NCBI GenBank assembly: GCA_014804965.1
Contig: JAAUYU010000039.1
Coordinates: 1 to 55,192, forward strand
Length of the DNA stretch: 55,192 bases
Direction of reading: 5' to 3'
Source of the DNA: Desulfovibrio sp.
GTDB taxonomy: Bacteria > Desulfobacterota > Desulfovibrionia > Desulfovibrionales > Desulfovibrionaceae
Numbering within the stretch: the stretch's first letter is position 1; each line of letters opens with the position of its first letter. Below the pieces are notes generated by a model. The model saw nothing but the letters and a program-made list of their open reading frames with translations. It did no database searches and was not told where the DNA came from. Shown here piece by piece: positions 1 to 8,450 of this stretch. The position numbers and the translations under genes are program-made.

Positions 1-207
1 AAAATCTTATTTTTTAGGATTCTTCCGGCACCAGCGCTGCTGTCGATGCCCGTAGGGCTCGCTTTGCTCGCCAACGGGCACGGCGCTTCGCGCCGCCATC
101 CGGTCGCAGCACCCGTCTTCCGCTTCGCTCCAGACGGATTTAAGGAGGTACGTCAATCAAGTTAAGTATCCATCCTTTTTTCAAAAATCTTCGTCAGAGC
201 GCCCTCG
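1..207. other. Gene-free edge with three consecutive hairpins
   Basis: No gene is supported here. The stretch holds three inverted repeats in a row: TGCCCGT (47-53) with ACGGGCA (74-80), CGGCGC (81-86) with GCGCCG (90-95) around a TTC loop, and CCGTCT (113-118) with AGACGG (132-137). The run lies just downstream of the thiE stop on the minus strand. It could end that operon or belong to whatever lies beyond the window edge; its role is unknown. Confidence 0.5.
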
Positions 208-864
208 TCAGCGTGCCCGCGCGGCTTTTCCGGCCTGAATTGCCTCGCGCACACAGGCCACGGCCGCGCCGATATTTTCCGCGCCCACCAGCGCGGAGAC
301 CAGGGCGCAGCAGTCCGCGCCATGCGCGGCCACATCCGCGGCGTTCCACGCCTTGATGCCGCCGATGGCCACAAAGGGCAGGCGGATATGCGCGGCCACC
401 CAGTCGAGGTAGGCGAAGCCCACCGGGGCCACCACATCCTCCTTGGTCTGGGTGGCGAAGATGGGGCCCACGCCGATATAGTCCGCCCCGGCCTCCACGG
501 CCACCCGCGCCTGCTCCGGCGAATGGGTGGACAGGCCGATGATCATCTCCGGCCCCACCAGGCGGCGCACCTCGGGCACGGGCAAATCGTCCTGGCCCAC
601 ATGCACGCCGTCCGCTTCGACCAGCAGGGCGATGTCCACATGGTCATTGACGATGAAGCAGGCCCCGGCCTCGCGGGTCATGCGCCGAAGCTCGCGGCAT
701 TCGGCGAGCATGGCCCCGGCCGGGAGCCGCTTTTCCCGGTATTGGATGAGGCGCACGCCCGCGGCGAGCAGGGCGCGGGCCACCTCCAGCACGGGGCGCC
801 CCAGGGAGAGGCGCGCGTCCGTGAGGGCGTAAATATCCGTCTCGCCGGGCAATATGCGTGGCAT
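208..864 (-). CDS. thiE: Thiamine phosphate synthase ThiE
   Basis: Couples HMP pyrophosphate to thiazole phosphate, giving thiamine phosphate, in the cytoplasm. The 218-residue protein has the usual family length and a TIM-barrel pattern: IQYREK near residue 40 (diphosphate and Mg binding), a VNDHVDIA stretch followed by DGVHVGQDDLP, the GLSTHS loop, YIGVGPIFATQTK, and a late AIGGI phosphate-binding turn. These are signature ThiE segments. It is the last gene of a minus-strand series, 24 bases after the EamA exporter. The other thiamine genes in the window (thiSGHF) lie 26 kb away. I found no recognisable TPP riboswitch before it, so it is probably read through from the upstream genes. Confidence 0.95.
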   Translation of the reverse strand: MPRILPGETDIYALTDARLSLGRPVLEVARALLAAGVRLIQYREKRLPAGAMLAECRELRRMTREAGACFIVNDHVDIALLVEADGVHVGQDDLPVPEVRRLVGPEMIIGLSTHSPEQARVAVEAGADYIGVGPIFATQTKEDVVAPVGFAYLDWVAAHIRLPFVAIGGIKAWNAADVAAHGADCCALVSALVGAENIGAAVACVREAIQAGKAARAR

Positions 865-888
865 GGCAAAACCCCTTTTTCGCGCCGC

Positions 889-1833
889 TCAGGCCTTGGC
901 GGCCTCTTCCTTTTTCACGCGCCTGCTCTTGCCGAGATTGGTGATGGCCATGCCGATGACGATGACCACCATGGCCGCGCACTGCGTCCAGTGCAGCTTT
1001 TCGAGGCCGATGATGACGCAGGCGATGGCCGCGCACACAGGCAGGAGATACTGATAGAGCGACACGAGCTCCGAGCCGATCTTCCTGATGGCGGGCTGCA
1101 CGAGGAAATAGGCGATGAAGGTGGGACAGAAGAGGATGAAGGCGATCCAGAGCCAGGGCGTGGCGGTTTCGGCGTGGACGATGGGCATGTCCTGCATCCC
1201 CGGCACGAGGAGGAGACCGGGAATGGCTGCGAAGAGAAAGACCCAACGCAAAAGCGAAAGCGGGTGATAGGTGTGCGTCGGCTTCTCGAGGATGACGAGA
1301 TAGAAGGCGTAGCAGATGGTGGAGGCGATGGCGATGACGTCCCCGAGCAGGATGTTCGAGCCCGACTGGGTGTGGCTCGAACCGGTCACGATGACGATGA
1401 CCGCGCCCGCGAAGGAGATGATGAGGCCCGCATATTCGGCCAGCGAGGGCCGCTCATGCATGAAGATCACCTGCATGAGCACCACGAACATGGGCGGCAG
1501 GGTCATGATGATTGAAATGTCGATGGCGTTGCCGAATTTCAGCGAGGTCACGAAGAGAAAGATGAAGAGGAAGAGGCCCACGGCCCCGCCGAGCACGATC
1601 CTGGTCCAGTCGCCCTTCTGGATGGGCTGGCACCTGATGAAGAGCGACGCCAGCCAGAAGAGGATGCAGCCGCCCACGAGGCGCACGGCCGAGATGCCGT
1701 CGGCGGTCATCCATTCGGGGATGAGCACCTTGGTGGCGGGCACGTTGATGCCCCAGAAGATGGTCGCCAGGAGGATGCAGCCGTTGCCGAGGAGAAAGTT
1801 GCCCACGCCGCCTTTGCCGGGAGTTACCGCCAT
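889..1833 (-). CDS. EamA/DMT-family permease
   Basis: Inner-membrane transporter of the drug/metabolite superfamily, probably an exporter of a small metabolite; the substrate cannot be read from sequence. The 314 residues form about ten hydrophobic helices in two EamA repeats, the first starting with LLATIFWGINVPATKVLI and the second around GDVIAIASTICYAFYLVI. The C-terminus is a short basic tail after the last helix, typical of the family. It lies directly upstream of thiE on the same strand, so a link to thiamine or its precursors is possible but is only a guess from position. The ATG start puts the first helix about 16 residues in. Confidence 0.88.
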   Translation of the reverse strand: MAVTPGKGGVGNFLLGNGCILLATIFWGINVPATKVLIPEWMTADGISAVRLVGGCILFWLASLFIRCQPIQKGDWTRIVLGGAVGLFLFIFLFVTSLKFGNAIDISIIMTLPPMFVVLMQVIFMHERPSLAEYAGLIISFAGAVIVIVTGSSHTQSGSNILLGDVIAIASTICYAFYLVILEKPTHTYHPLSLLRWVFLFAAIPGLLLVPGMQDMPIVHAETATPWLWIAFILFCPTFIAYFLVQPAIRKIGSELVSLYQYLLPVCAAIACVIIGLEKLHWTQCAAMVVIVIGMAITNLGKSRRVKKEEAAKA

Positions 1834-1917
1834 GAGGGTATCCTGCTGCTGAAAAAGGTGAAGATCTTGCCGCGCGCCGCCGGCGAGAGCCCCCGCGGCC
1901 GTCAGGCAAAGAAATGC

Positions 1918-2259
1918 TTAATGCCCGGAAAAGTCCAGCACATTGTTGAGCGGGGCCGAGCGGGACGTGATACGGCCGTCCGCGAACTCGTGCCGCGTGA
2001 GCCGCCACGCCTCGAGGTCCAGCACGTCGAGCTTGCCCTTCTGCCCCGGCGTGAGGCGCGCCGCGAGCGCCTCGAGCACGTCGTCCACCGGAAAAAAGAG
2101 CCCCTCGAAGGAGATGCGCACAAGGTCCCCCGCGAGCGTCACCACCGCGTCGCCGCCCTCCTGCACGCAAGTGGCGCTGGCCCGGACGAGGGCCTCAAGG
2201 TCCGCCGCGTCCGCCGGATAGAGATTGCCATAGACCTTGAGCAGCACGGGCTGGCTCAT
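1918..2259 (-). CDS. Conserved-looking hypothetical protein, 113 aa
   Basis: Function not recognised. The start is set at the ATG whose first bases overlap the stop of the upstream TPR gene in an ATGA arrangement (2256-2259), which argues for translational coupling. The protein begins MSQPVLLKVYGNLY, has no signal peptide or membrane segment, and is acidic with alternating hydrophobic residues, consistent with a small alpha/beta domain. It contains the phrase RISFEGLFFPVDDVLEALAA, compatible with a helix after a strand. Its coupling to a secreted TPR protein and a lipoprotein suggests shared regulation rather than a known pathway. A longer in-frame extension upstream reads inside the TPR gene and is not supported. 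Confidence 0.75.
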   Translation of the reverse strand: MSQPVLLKVYGNLYPADAADLEALVRASATCVQEGGDAVVTLAGDLVRISFEGLFFPVDDVLEALAARLTPGQKGKLDVLDLEAWRLTRHEFADGRITSRSAPLNNVLDFSGH

Positions 2260-3377
2260 GGCGTCGCCCCTTCGCCGCTTCCGGCCGCGTCGCCCCGGCA
2301 CTGGCCGCGGCTGCGGGCGAGCGCCAGGCCCTCGCAGTCCCCGAGGGCGCACGCGGCGGCAAAATCCGCGCACATGCCCGCCACATTGTGCCGTGCGAGG
2401 CGCACTGCCGCCCGCGCGCGCAGGCGGCGCGCCCGTTCCGCTTCGTCGGGCGCGCTTTCCGCCACCGCGGGGTGCAACGCGGCGTCAAGGTCCGCCTCGG
2501 CGAGGGCCGGCTGGCCCAGCCGCCAATGGGCGAGGCCGCGCACATAGCGGGCGCGGGCGGCCAGCCGCGCGTCCGCGGGATGCTTCGCGCCGTCGCCTCT
2601 ACTCTTCAGCGCCTCTGCGGCCGCGGCCACGGCGCCCTGCGGCAAATCCCGCTGAAGGCGCGCCTCGGCGAGCAGGAGCCACAGGGCCGCATTGTCCGGC
2701 GCGCCCCGTACGCCCCGCTCCAGCGAATCGAGCGTCTCCGGGCCGCAGGCCCACGGCCCGGCTGCGCCTTGGACCGCCGCCAGCGCCCACCAGAGGGCTT
2801 CAAGGCGCAGGGCGGCCGCATCCAGCGCCATCGCGCGCGTGCGCGCCTCCGCCAGGCTGGTCGGCCAGTCCCGCTGCACGGCCAGCAGGGTGGCCTCCAT
2901 ATCCAGCAGCAGCGCGCGCTGCACGGCCAGCAGGTCCTCCTCGCGCAGGGCGCTGGCCCGTGCTTCGGCGGGCGCGGGCACAAGGCGCACGGCCACGGCA
3001 ATGTCCGGCGAATCGTCCGGCGTGAGGTGGTCCAGCCTGTGCTGCCGGGCGCACAGGGCGAGCCGCCCCGCGCGGTCATCCAGGCCCGAGGTGGCGAGGC
3101 CCCGGCGCGCCGCAGCCGGAAGCTCCGGGCAGGCGGCCATGAGCGCGCTCATCCACGCCACCCCGCGCGCCCAGCGGTAGGAGAGCGGCACGAGCAGCGG
3201 AAAGGGCCGCGGCACCACTTCGGTCACGGCCGCGCCCGCGGGCGGAGTGTCCTGCCCGGAGAGGGCTGCGGCCGAAACCCCGGACGGGAGCACCGCGCCC
3301 AGCAGGCAGAGCAGCGCCGCGCCCACGGCCCGGAGCCGCCAGGACGCAGGGCGCGCACTTGCGGGCACAAGCCGCAT
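2256..3377 (-). CDS. Secreted TPR-like repeat protein
   Basis: Unknown function. The 373-residue product starts with a basic stretch and a hydrophobic core (VGAALLCLLGAVLPSGVSA) ending in an AxA-like cleavage site near residue 37, so it is probably exported. The remainder is alanine- and leucine-rich helix; residues about 200-345 show TPR-like spacing, for example ALWLLLAEARLQRD, YVRGLAHWRLGQPALAEADLD and ARLAR repeats. A short cysteine-containing tail follows. It sits 6 bases after the lipoprotein gene and overlaps the next gene by 4 bases, so the three form one transcription unit. A periplasmic scaffold or assembly role beside the lipoprotein is a reasonable inference only. Confidence 0.8.
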   Translation of the reverse strand: MRLVPASARPASWRLRAVGAALLCLLGAVLPSGVSAAALSGQDTPPAGAAVTEVVPRPFPLLVPLSYRWARGVAWMSALMAACPELPAAARRGLATSGLDDRAGRLALCARQHRLDHLTPDDSPDIAVAVRLVPAPAEARASALREEDLLAVQRALLLDMEATLLAVQRDWPTSLAEARTRAMALDAAALRLEALWWALAAVQGAAGPWACGPETLDSLERGVRGAPDNAALWLLLAEARLQRDLPQGAVAAAAEALKSRGDGAKHPADARLAARARYVRGLAHWRLGQPALAEADLDAALHPAVAESAPDEAERARRLRARAAVRLARHNVAGMCADFAAACALGDCEGLALARSRGQCRGDAAGSGEGATP

Positions 3378-3383
3378 CCCGGC

Positions 3384-3986
3384 CTAGTTCTTCTTTGCGT
3401 CGATGGTCTGCACGATCTTCTGGGCCATGGGCTTCACAAGGTCGCGCAGGGTGTCGAGCAGGAGATTGTCCGCCGTGGAGCCGGAGGGCAGCCCGCTGCG
3501 GCTCTGGCTCGCGTTGCAGGACTCGCTCCAGAGGCGCCCCTTGCGGTTGGCGAGCGCGCACTTGACCCGCATCTGCGAGGTGATCTCCAGCGAGGAGTTT
3601 TCCTTGAGCCACACCTCGTCCACCTGCCCGGTGACGAGATAGTCAGGATTGCCGCTGCGGGCCTGGTTCACATTCGCGGCAAAGGTCACCTGGAAGCCGC
3701 TGCGCGCGAGCTCGTCGGCAAGTGCGCGGCTGATCCACTCGGCCACGTTGCCGCTGGTGGTGAAGGCACTGCCGTCGCGGCGAACGCCGACGGAGGATGT
3801 GTCCACGCGCTTGTCCTCAAAGCTGACCACGCTCACGCTGGGCGCGTTGGGCGCGGGGAGCACCGAGGCGTCCAGCGGCGGCGGGGGGAGCAGGCGCACG
3901 GTATTGCTGGGCCCGCAGGCCGAAAGCAGGAAAACGGCCCCGAGCAGGGCAAGAAGGACGACGGGCATTGAGCGGCGGTGCTGCAT
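3384..3986 (-). CDS. YajG-like outer-membrane lipoprotein
   Basis: A 200-residue lipoprotein. The signal peptide ends in a clear lipobox, LSAC, with the acylated cysteine at about residue 24. The mature part starts with a proline-rich linker, then shows strand/helix segments (SVSVVSFEDKRVDTSSVG, ISRALADELARSGFQV, YLVTGQVDEVWLKE) that resemble the YajG or curli/flagellar-assembly lipoprotein fold, in which paired strands pack on a helix. Precise function is unknown. It is the first gene of the leftward series and is preceded by a plausible promoter at 4011-4040. A GAGG ribosome-binding sequence shortly before ATG 3986 supports this start over an internal methionine. Confidence 0.8.
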   Translation of the reverse strand: MQHRRSMPVVLLALLGAVFLLSACGPSNTVRLLPPPPLDASVLPAPNAPSVSVVSFEDKRVDTSSVGVRRDGSAFTTSGNVAEWISRALADELARSGFQVTFAANVNQARSGNPDYLVTGQVDEVWLKENSSLEITSQMRVKCALANRKGRLWSESCNASQSRSGLPSGSTADNLLLDTLRDLVKPMAQKIVQTIDAKKN

Positions 3987-4010
3987 GGCTGCCTCACGGG
4001 AAAAAAGTTG

Positions 4011-4040
4011 ATTCTAGAATCTGTTTAGAGATACACGCAA
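4011..4040 (-). promoter_or_regulatory. Sigma70-like promoter for lipoprotein operon
   Basis: Reading leftward, TTGCGT (4040-4035) is followed after 18 bases by TAGAAT (4016-4011), five of six matches to the consensus -10. The -10 lies inside a 10-bp perfect palindrome, ATTCTAGAAT (4011-4020), which could also bind a regulator. The region also separates this operon from serS. Confidence 0.45.
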
Positions 4041-4091
4041 TGGCGGCGGCTTGCAAGGCGCCGGCCGCCATGCTACCAACGGGGCGGCCTT

Positions 4092-4116
4092 GCCGCCGTG
4101 AACGGCGGCCGGACGG
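4092..4116 (+). promoter_or_regulatory. Hairpin in serS leader, terminator-like
   Basis: GCCGCC (4092-4097) and GGCGGC (4104-4109) form a stem around GTGAAC, flanked by further complementary GGCC/GGCC bases, and are followed by CGGACGGCTTTTC. This is 24 bases before the serS ribosome-binding site. It could attenuate serS or may be incidental in such GC-rich DNA. No T-box specifier structure was recognised. Confidence 0.3.
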
Positions 4117-4139
4117 CTTTTCAGGAAGGAGGGCAGGCG

Positions 4140-5417
4140 ATGATCGACCTCAAGCTGGCGCAAAAGCAGCCGGAAATCGTGGAAAAAGCGCTTGCGGAGC
4201 GCCATTCCAAACTCGACATGAAGGAATTTCGCGCCCTTGACGAGCGGCGTCGCACCCTGCTCGCCGAAGTGGAGGCCCTGAAGAGCAAGCGCAACGCGGC
4301 CTCAAACGATGTGGCGGCCATCAAGCGCGCGGGCGGTGACGCCAGCGACCGCTTCGCCGCGCTGGGCGAGCTTTCGGAGCGCATCAAAAAGCTCGACGCC
4401 GAAGTGGCCGAAGTCAAGGCAGAGGAGGAGGCCTGGCTGCTCTCCGTGCCCAATCTGCCGGACGCCTCCGTGCCGCAGGGCACGGATGAAAAGGAGAATG
4501 TGGAGGTCGCGCGCTGGGGCACGCCGCGCAGCTTCGACTTCCCCCCCGAGGAGCATGGCGAGCTCGGCACGCGCCTCGGCGGCCTCGACTTCGCGCGCGC
4601 GGCGAAGCTCACGGGGAGCCGCTTCGTGGTGGAACGCGGCTGGGCCGCGCGCCTTGAGCGGGCGCTCGTCAACTTCTTCCTCGACCAGCACACGAAGCAC
4701 GAGGGCTATATCGAGATTTCGCCGCCCTACATGGTGAATCGCACCACCATGACCGGCACCGGGCAGCTCCCCAAGTTCGAGGAGGACCTTTTCAAGGTGC
4801 GCGACTGGGACTATTACCTCATCCCCACCGCCGAAGTGCCGCTCACCAACCTGCACGCGGGCGAGACCCTTGACGAGGCCGAGCTGCCGCTGGCCTACTG
4901 CGCGGCCACGCCCTGCTTCCGCTCCGAGGCCGGGAGCGCCGGCAAGGACACGCGCGGCATCATCCGCATGCACCAGTTCACCAAGGTGGAGATGGTGCGC
5001 TTCGCCCACCCGGACGACAGCATGAACCAGCTCGCGCTCATGACCGGGCACGCGCGGCATCTGCTGGAACTCATGGAGCTGCCCTACCGCGTCATCACCC
5101 TCTGCACCGGGGACCTGGGCTTCAGCGCCGCAAAGACCTATGACGTGGAGGTGTGGCTGCCCTCGCAGAAGACCTACCGCGAGATCTCCTCCTGCTCCAA
5201 CTGCACGGATTTTCAGGCCAGGCGCGCCAATATCCGCTTCAAGCCCAAGGGGGGCAAGGCCGCCTGGGTGCACACGCTCAACGGCTCGGGCCTCCCCACC
5301 GGGCGCACCATGGCGGCCATCCTTGAAAACGGCCAGCAAAAGGACGGCAGCGTAGTGCTCCCCAGGGTGCTTGTGCCCTATATGGACGGGGTGGAGGTCA
5401 TCGAGCCCGCGCGCTGA
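4140..5417 (+). CDS. serS: Seryl-tRNA synthetase
   Basis: Charges tRNA-Ser (and tRNA-Sec) with serine. The 425-residue product has an N-terminal antiparallel coiled-coil arm (residues about 30-100, rich in K/E/R with [13 protein letters not shown]) that grips the long variable arm of tRNA-Ser. The class II catalytic core follows: motif 2 with [14 protein letters not shown] near residue 260 and motif 3 with [16 protein letters not shown] near residue 385. The start is the ATG at 4140, 7 bases after a strong AAGGAGG; an in-frame ATG at 4098 would lie upstream of that site and is rejected. The gene is alone on its strand, between a divergent lipoprotein gene and a convergent glycan gene. Confidence 0.98.
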   Translation: MIDLKLAQKQPEIVEKALAERHSKLDMKEFRALDERRRTLLAEVEALKSKRNAASNDVAAIKRAGGDASDRFAALGELSERIKKLDAEVAEVKAEEEAWLLSVPNLPDASVPQGTDEKENVEVARWGTPRSFDFPPEEHGELGTRLGGLDFARAAKLTGSRFVVERGWAARLERALVNFFLDQHTKHEGYIEISPPYMVNRTTMTGTGQLPKFEEDLFKVRDWDYYLIPTAEVPLTNLHAGETLDEAELPLAYCAATPCFRSEAGSAGKDTRGIIRMHQFTKVEMVRFAHPDDSMNQLALMTGHARHLLELMELPYRVITLCTGDLGFSAAKTYDVEVWLPSQKTYREISSCSNCTDFQARRANIRFKPKGGKAAWVHTLNGSGLPTGRTMAAILENGQQKDGSVVLPRVLVPYMDGVEVIEPAR

Positions 5418-5464
5418 GGCGGCCGGGCGCGGACGCGTCGCCAGGACGCTCCCGGATGCAGGCG

Positions 5465-6880
5465 CTAGTCTACGGCCCCCTGTCCGGGGAGGGTGCCCTC
5501 GCCCTCGTGATAGTCATAATCCGTATTGATGTTCCAGAGCGGGTGGTGCCTGTTTTTCGCGATATTCTCCGCTGCCAGCATGCCCATGAGGATGCTGTGG
5601 TCCTGGTTGTTGTACTTGAACGCGCCGTTGCGGCCGATGCAGGTCAACCAGGGAATGGCGTCCACCGCGTCCTGGATTATCCGTAAATGCTCTTCATAGC
5701 CGTTGGCATAGACGGGATAGGAGCGGTGCAGGCGCACCACATGGGCATCCTCCACCATGCCGGGCTCGACGAGCCCGGTCTCCACGATCTCTTTTGCCGC
5801 CAGCGCTTCCAGCTCCGCATCCGAGCTTTTCCATAGCGCGTCGGCATCGTTGGCCCAGTATTCCATGGCGAGGATGGTTTTCTTCGAGCCGTGCAGCATG
5901 TGCTTCGACCAGTTGCGGAAATTGGTGATGCGGCCGGTTTGGAGGAACGGCGCATGGACATAGATCCAGTTGTCCTGAAAGATGGCTTCGCTGTTGATCA
6001 GTAAATAGACGATGATGGTATTGCGGTAGTGGAGTTTGCGCGCCGCCTCTTTCGCGTTTTCGCCGAAGGCGGACGAGTTTTCCACCACGTCCGTGAGCGG
6101 CATGGTCGAGACCACATGGTCAAAGGTTTCCGTGCCGGCGCTGGTCCGCACCTCCACCGCGCGGCCGCCGGCCACAGGCTCAACTCCTAATACCTTTGAA
6201 TCATAGATGATTTTACCCCCCCCCCGCGTTATTTCGTCCGCCATCCTTTCATAGGGCTGCCCCGCGCCTTCAGTGGGATAGGCGAACTGCTCCACCAGGG
6301 TCTTGTGCTTGGTCTTGCCGGAGAAGAGCGCGTTCTTGACCGCCTCATAGAGGCTCAGGCCCTTGATGCGCTGCGCGGCGAAGGAACTGTCGAGCTCGTC
6401 GCAGGAGATGCCCCAGAGTTTTTCGGAATAAGACTTGAAGAAAATCTCGAACAGCCGCTTGCCGAAGCGGCGCGAGACCCACTGGGCAAAGGTCCTGTCC
6501 TCGGCTCCGGACGGGAGCAGTTGCGCCGCGAGATAGCTGGCGCCGCAATGGACCGATTCGGCAAATCCGAGCTTGGTCAGGGCGTCCACGGGCTTGATGG
6601 GGTAGGCGAAAAATTTTTTCTTGTAAAAAATGCGGGTGAGCCTGTCCACGAGCACAAAATCATCGCCCAGGGGCGCGCGCCAGAAATCGGTCACGCCGGC
6701 GTCCATGCTGAAAAAACGGTGCGGCCCGAGGTCCACGTTCATGCCCCACAAATCGAAGCTGCGGCACAGGCCGCCGGGAACGGCGTCCGCCTCGAAAAGG
6801 ACCACCTCCACATGCTGCCGGGTGAGCGCCAGTGCGCAGGCAAGCCCCGCGGGACCGGCTCCTATAATGCCTACTTTCAT
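5465..6880 (-). CDS. FAD-dependent glycan oxidoreductase, UDP-galactopyranose-mutase-like
   Basis: A 471-residue flavoprotein of the amine-oxidase/UDP-galactopyranose-mutase-like superfamily. The N-terminus gives the dinucleotide-binding GAGPAG (residues 7-12) followed by an acidic strand end (VVLFEADAVPGGLC), then PHRFFS, a YPIKP segment and SEKLWGISCDEL. A second FAD contact (CIGRNGAFKYNNQDHSILMG) is near the C-terminus. Members occur in O-antigen or glycolipid loci; exact substrate unknown. The start MKVGIIGAG lies 2 bases after the GtrA gene, implying coupling. A run of ten G residues on the coding strand (6216-6225, encoding RGGG) lies at about residue 220; a one-base slip would truncate the protein. 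The 3' end faces serS with 47 bases between. Confidence 0.85.
   Translation of the reverse strand: MKVGIIGAGPAGLACALALTRQHVEVVLFEADAVPGGLCRSFDLWGMNVDLGPHRFFSMDAGVTDFWRAPLGDDFVLVDRLTRIFYKKKFFAYPIKPVDALTKLGFAESVHCGASYLAAQLLPSGAEDRTFAQWVSRRFGKRLFEIFFKSYSEKLWGISCDELDSSFAAQRIKGLSLYEAVKNALFSGKTKHKTLVEQFAYPTEGAGQPYERMADEITRGGGKIIYDSKVLGVEPVAGGRAVEVRTSAGTETFDHVVSTMPLTDVVENSSAFGENAKEAARKLHYRNTIIVYLLINSEAIFQDNWIYVHAPFLQTGRITNFRNWSKHMLHGSKKTILAMEYWANDADALWKSSDAELEALAAKEIVETGLVEPGMVEDAHVVRLHRSYPVYANGYEEHLRIIQDAVDAIPWLTCIGRNGAFKYNNQDHSILMGMLAAENIAKNRHHPLWNINTDYDYHEGEGTLPGQGAVD
6216..6225. repeat. C10 homopolymer inside coding sequence
   Basis: Ten consecutive C on the plus strand (G10 on the coding strand) within the FAD oxidoreductase gene. 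The present length keeps the frame open (codons CGG GGG GGG GGT). Long poly-G tracts in surface-glycan genes are a known substrate for slipped-strand phase variation in other bacteria; whether that happens here is inference. Confidence 0.9.
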
Positions 6881-6882
6881 GT

Positions 6883-7305
6883 TCAGCCTCGCTTGAAAAA
6901 CCGGGAAATGCCCGTCGCCCTGAAGGTCAGGAAGTTGTGCCCCAGAAAGCTCGCCACAAATGCCGTGCCGATGCCGAGGCAATGGGCAAGGGCCTTGGCC
7001 ACGGGCTCCGCCAGCGCCAAACGCCCCCGCAGCATGTCGAGCGCCACCACGGAGACCACCGTCGTCACGCCCAGGCCCAACAGGGCCACCAGCGTGAATT
7101 TCGACAGGGTTTTCGTGGTGGTCGCACCTGTGTAGGAAGAAAAGACATATTTCCTTGAAAGCGCATAGTTCACCAGCATCCCGGTAAAATACGCGGCAAC
7201 CACAGAGACCCAGAACTCACAGAACAGGTCGTAAAAGAACCTTGAGCCGAAATTGACAAGGGCGGCCACGCCGCTCGCGAGAAAGTAGAGAAAGATCCTG
7301 AGCAT
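6883..7305 (-). CDS. GtrA-family membrane protein
   Basis: A 140-residue protein with four predicted membrane helices, matching the GtrA family in size and pattern: an early FLASGVAALVNFGSRF helix, the VAAYFTGMLVNYALSRKYVF segment that is highly typical of GtrA, a third helix (LVALLGLGVTTVVSVVAL), and a fourth ending in FLGHNFLTFR before a basic tail. GtrA proteins take part in flipping lipid-linked sugars such as undecaprenyl-phosphate glucose across the inner membrane, or related polyprenol phosphates. It lies 2 bases before the FAD oxidoreductase and downstream of galE, consistent with a glycan-modification cassette. Confidence 0.9.
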   Translation of the reverse strand: MLRIFLYFLASGVAALVNFGSRFFYDLFCEFWVSVVAAYFTGMLVNYALSRKYVFSSYTGATTTKTLSKFTLVALLGLGVTTVVSVVALDMLRGRLALAEPVAKALAHCLGIGTAFVASFLGHNFLTFRATGISRFFKRG

Positions 7306-7408
7306 GGCGCAGCAATTCCCGCATGGACCTATGCGACGTCAATGTCTGGCCGACAGGGGGCGACGGGCGGCCCCGGCGCGGGACAGGCGCGAAAATTTTC
7401 GGCCCGGT

Positions 7409-8383
7409 TCACGCGTCTTTCCGGGCCGTCAGGAAATTCCAGGCATCTTCGAGCATGGTTTCCAGGTTCCTTTCCGCCTTCCAGCCGAGCACCTCCCGCG
7501 CCTTCGCCGCATCGGCGACGAGCACGGCGGGGTCGCCCGCGCGCCGTTCCATGGCGCGGGCCGGCACCTGGCGCCCGGAGATCTTTTCCACGCCCCGGAT
7601 GATCTCGCGCACCGAGGCGCCGCGCTCGGTGCCCAGGTTGAGCGCCATGCTCTCCCCGCCATCCACCAGGTGCTCCAATGCGCGGATATGCGCCCGCGCG
7701 AGATCATCCACATGGATGTAGTCCCGGATGCAGGTGCCGTCCGGCGTGGGATAGTCCGTCCCGAAGATGTCGATGGCGTCGATGCTTCCCAATGCGGCGA
7801 ACATCACCCGGGGGATGAGGTGAGTTTCGGGTTCGTGCAGCTCGCCGATCTCGCCCCGCGGGGAGCTGCCCGCGGCATTGAAGTAGCGCAGGCTCATCCA
7901 GCGCACGTCGTGGGCCGTGGCGAAGTCGGCGAGCATCCGCTCCATGAAGAGCTTGGAGGCGCCATAGGGATTGATAGGATTGGGCGGGCAGCTTTCGGCG
8001 ATGGGCACCTCCTTGGGCTCTCCGTAGACGGCGCAGGTGCCGGAAACGACGATGGCCGGGCAGCCCTCGTCGCGCATGGCCTCAAGGATGCTCAGGGTGC
8101 CCCCCACATTGTTGGAAAAATACTTCCCCGGGTCCACCACGGATTCGCCCACATAGGCGCTGGCCGCGAAATGGATAATGCCGTCCGGTTTGAACTCGCG
8201 CAGGCAGGCGCGGAAGCGCGCCGTGTCACGGATATCCCCGTGGCGGAAGGGCCCCCACCTGACGAAGCTCCGATGCCCCGTGGAGAGGTTGTCGTAGACA
8301 ACGACTTCATGCCCGGCTTCCGCCAGTGCCTTGCATACATGGCTTCCAATATAGCCGGCGCCGCCGGTGACACATATTTTCAT
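7409..8383 (-). CDS. galE: UDP-glucose 4-epimerase
   Basis: Interconverts UDP-glucose and UDP-galactose (or the N-acetyl forms). The 324-residue extended short-chain dehydrogenase has the NAD-binding GGAGYIGS at residues 7-14, HFAA near 72, the catalytic SGTCAVYG serine region near 117-124 and YGASK (Tyr and Lys) near 143-147, and a NPYGASKLFMER helix. RYFNAAGSSPRGEIGE is the substrate-binding signature of bacterial GalE. A GGAGA ribosome-binding sequence is placed properly before ATG 8383. It supplies sugar nucleotides to the neighbouring glycan genes. A 103-base gap separates it from the GtrA gene and 67 bases separate it from the AT-rich gene upstream. Confidence 0.95.
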   Translation of the reverse strand: MKICVTGGAGYIGSHVCKALAEAGHEVVVYDNLSTGHRSFVRWGPFRHGDIRDTARFRACLREFKPDGIIHFAASAYVGESVVDPGKYFSNNVGGTLSILEAMRDEGCPAIVVSGTCAVYGEPKEVPIAESCPPNPINPYGASKLFMERMLADFATAHDVRWMSLRYFNAAGSSPRGEIGELHEPETHLIPRVMFAALGSIDAIDIFGTDYPTPDGTCIRDYIHVDDLARAHIRALEHLVDGGESMALNLGTERGASVREIIRGVEKISGRQVPARAMERRAGDPAVLVADAAKAREVLGWKAERNLETMLEDAWNFLTARKDA

Positions 8384-8450
8384 ATAGATGTTCTCCTATG
8401 TTCATATTCCGCCGTCAATAAAAGCAAGCTCGGCTAGTTAAAATCTCGCC

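Noticed and set aside
322-1515. A 397-codon open frame on the plus strand over thiE and EamA
   Set aside because: Mirror image of the two real genes; His/Asp/Gly-rich with no family signature and no ribosome-binding site.
4092-4116. A T-box regulating serS
   Set aside because: Only a single stem is visible; no specifier loop or T-box sequence was recognised, and T-boxes would be unusual in this lineage.
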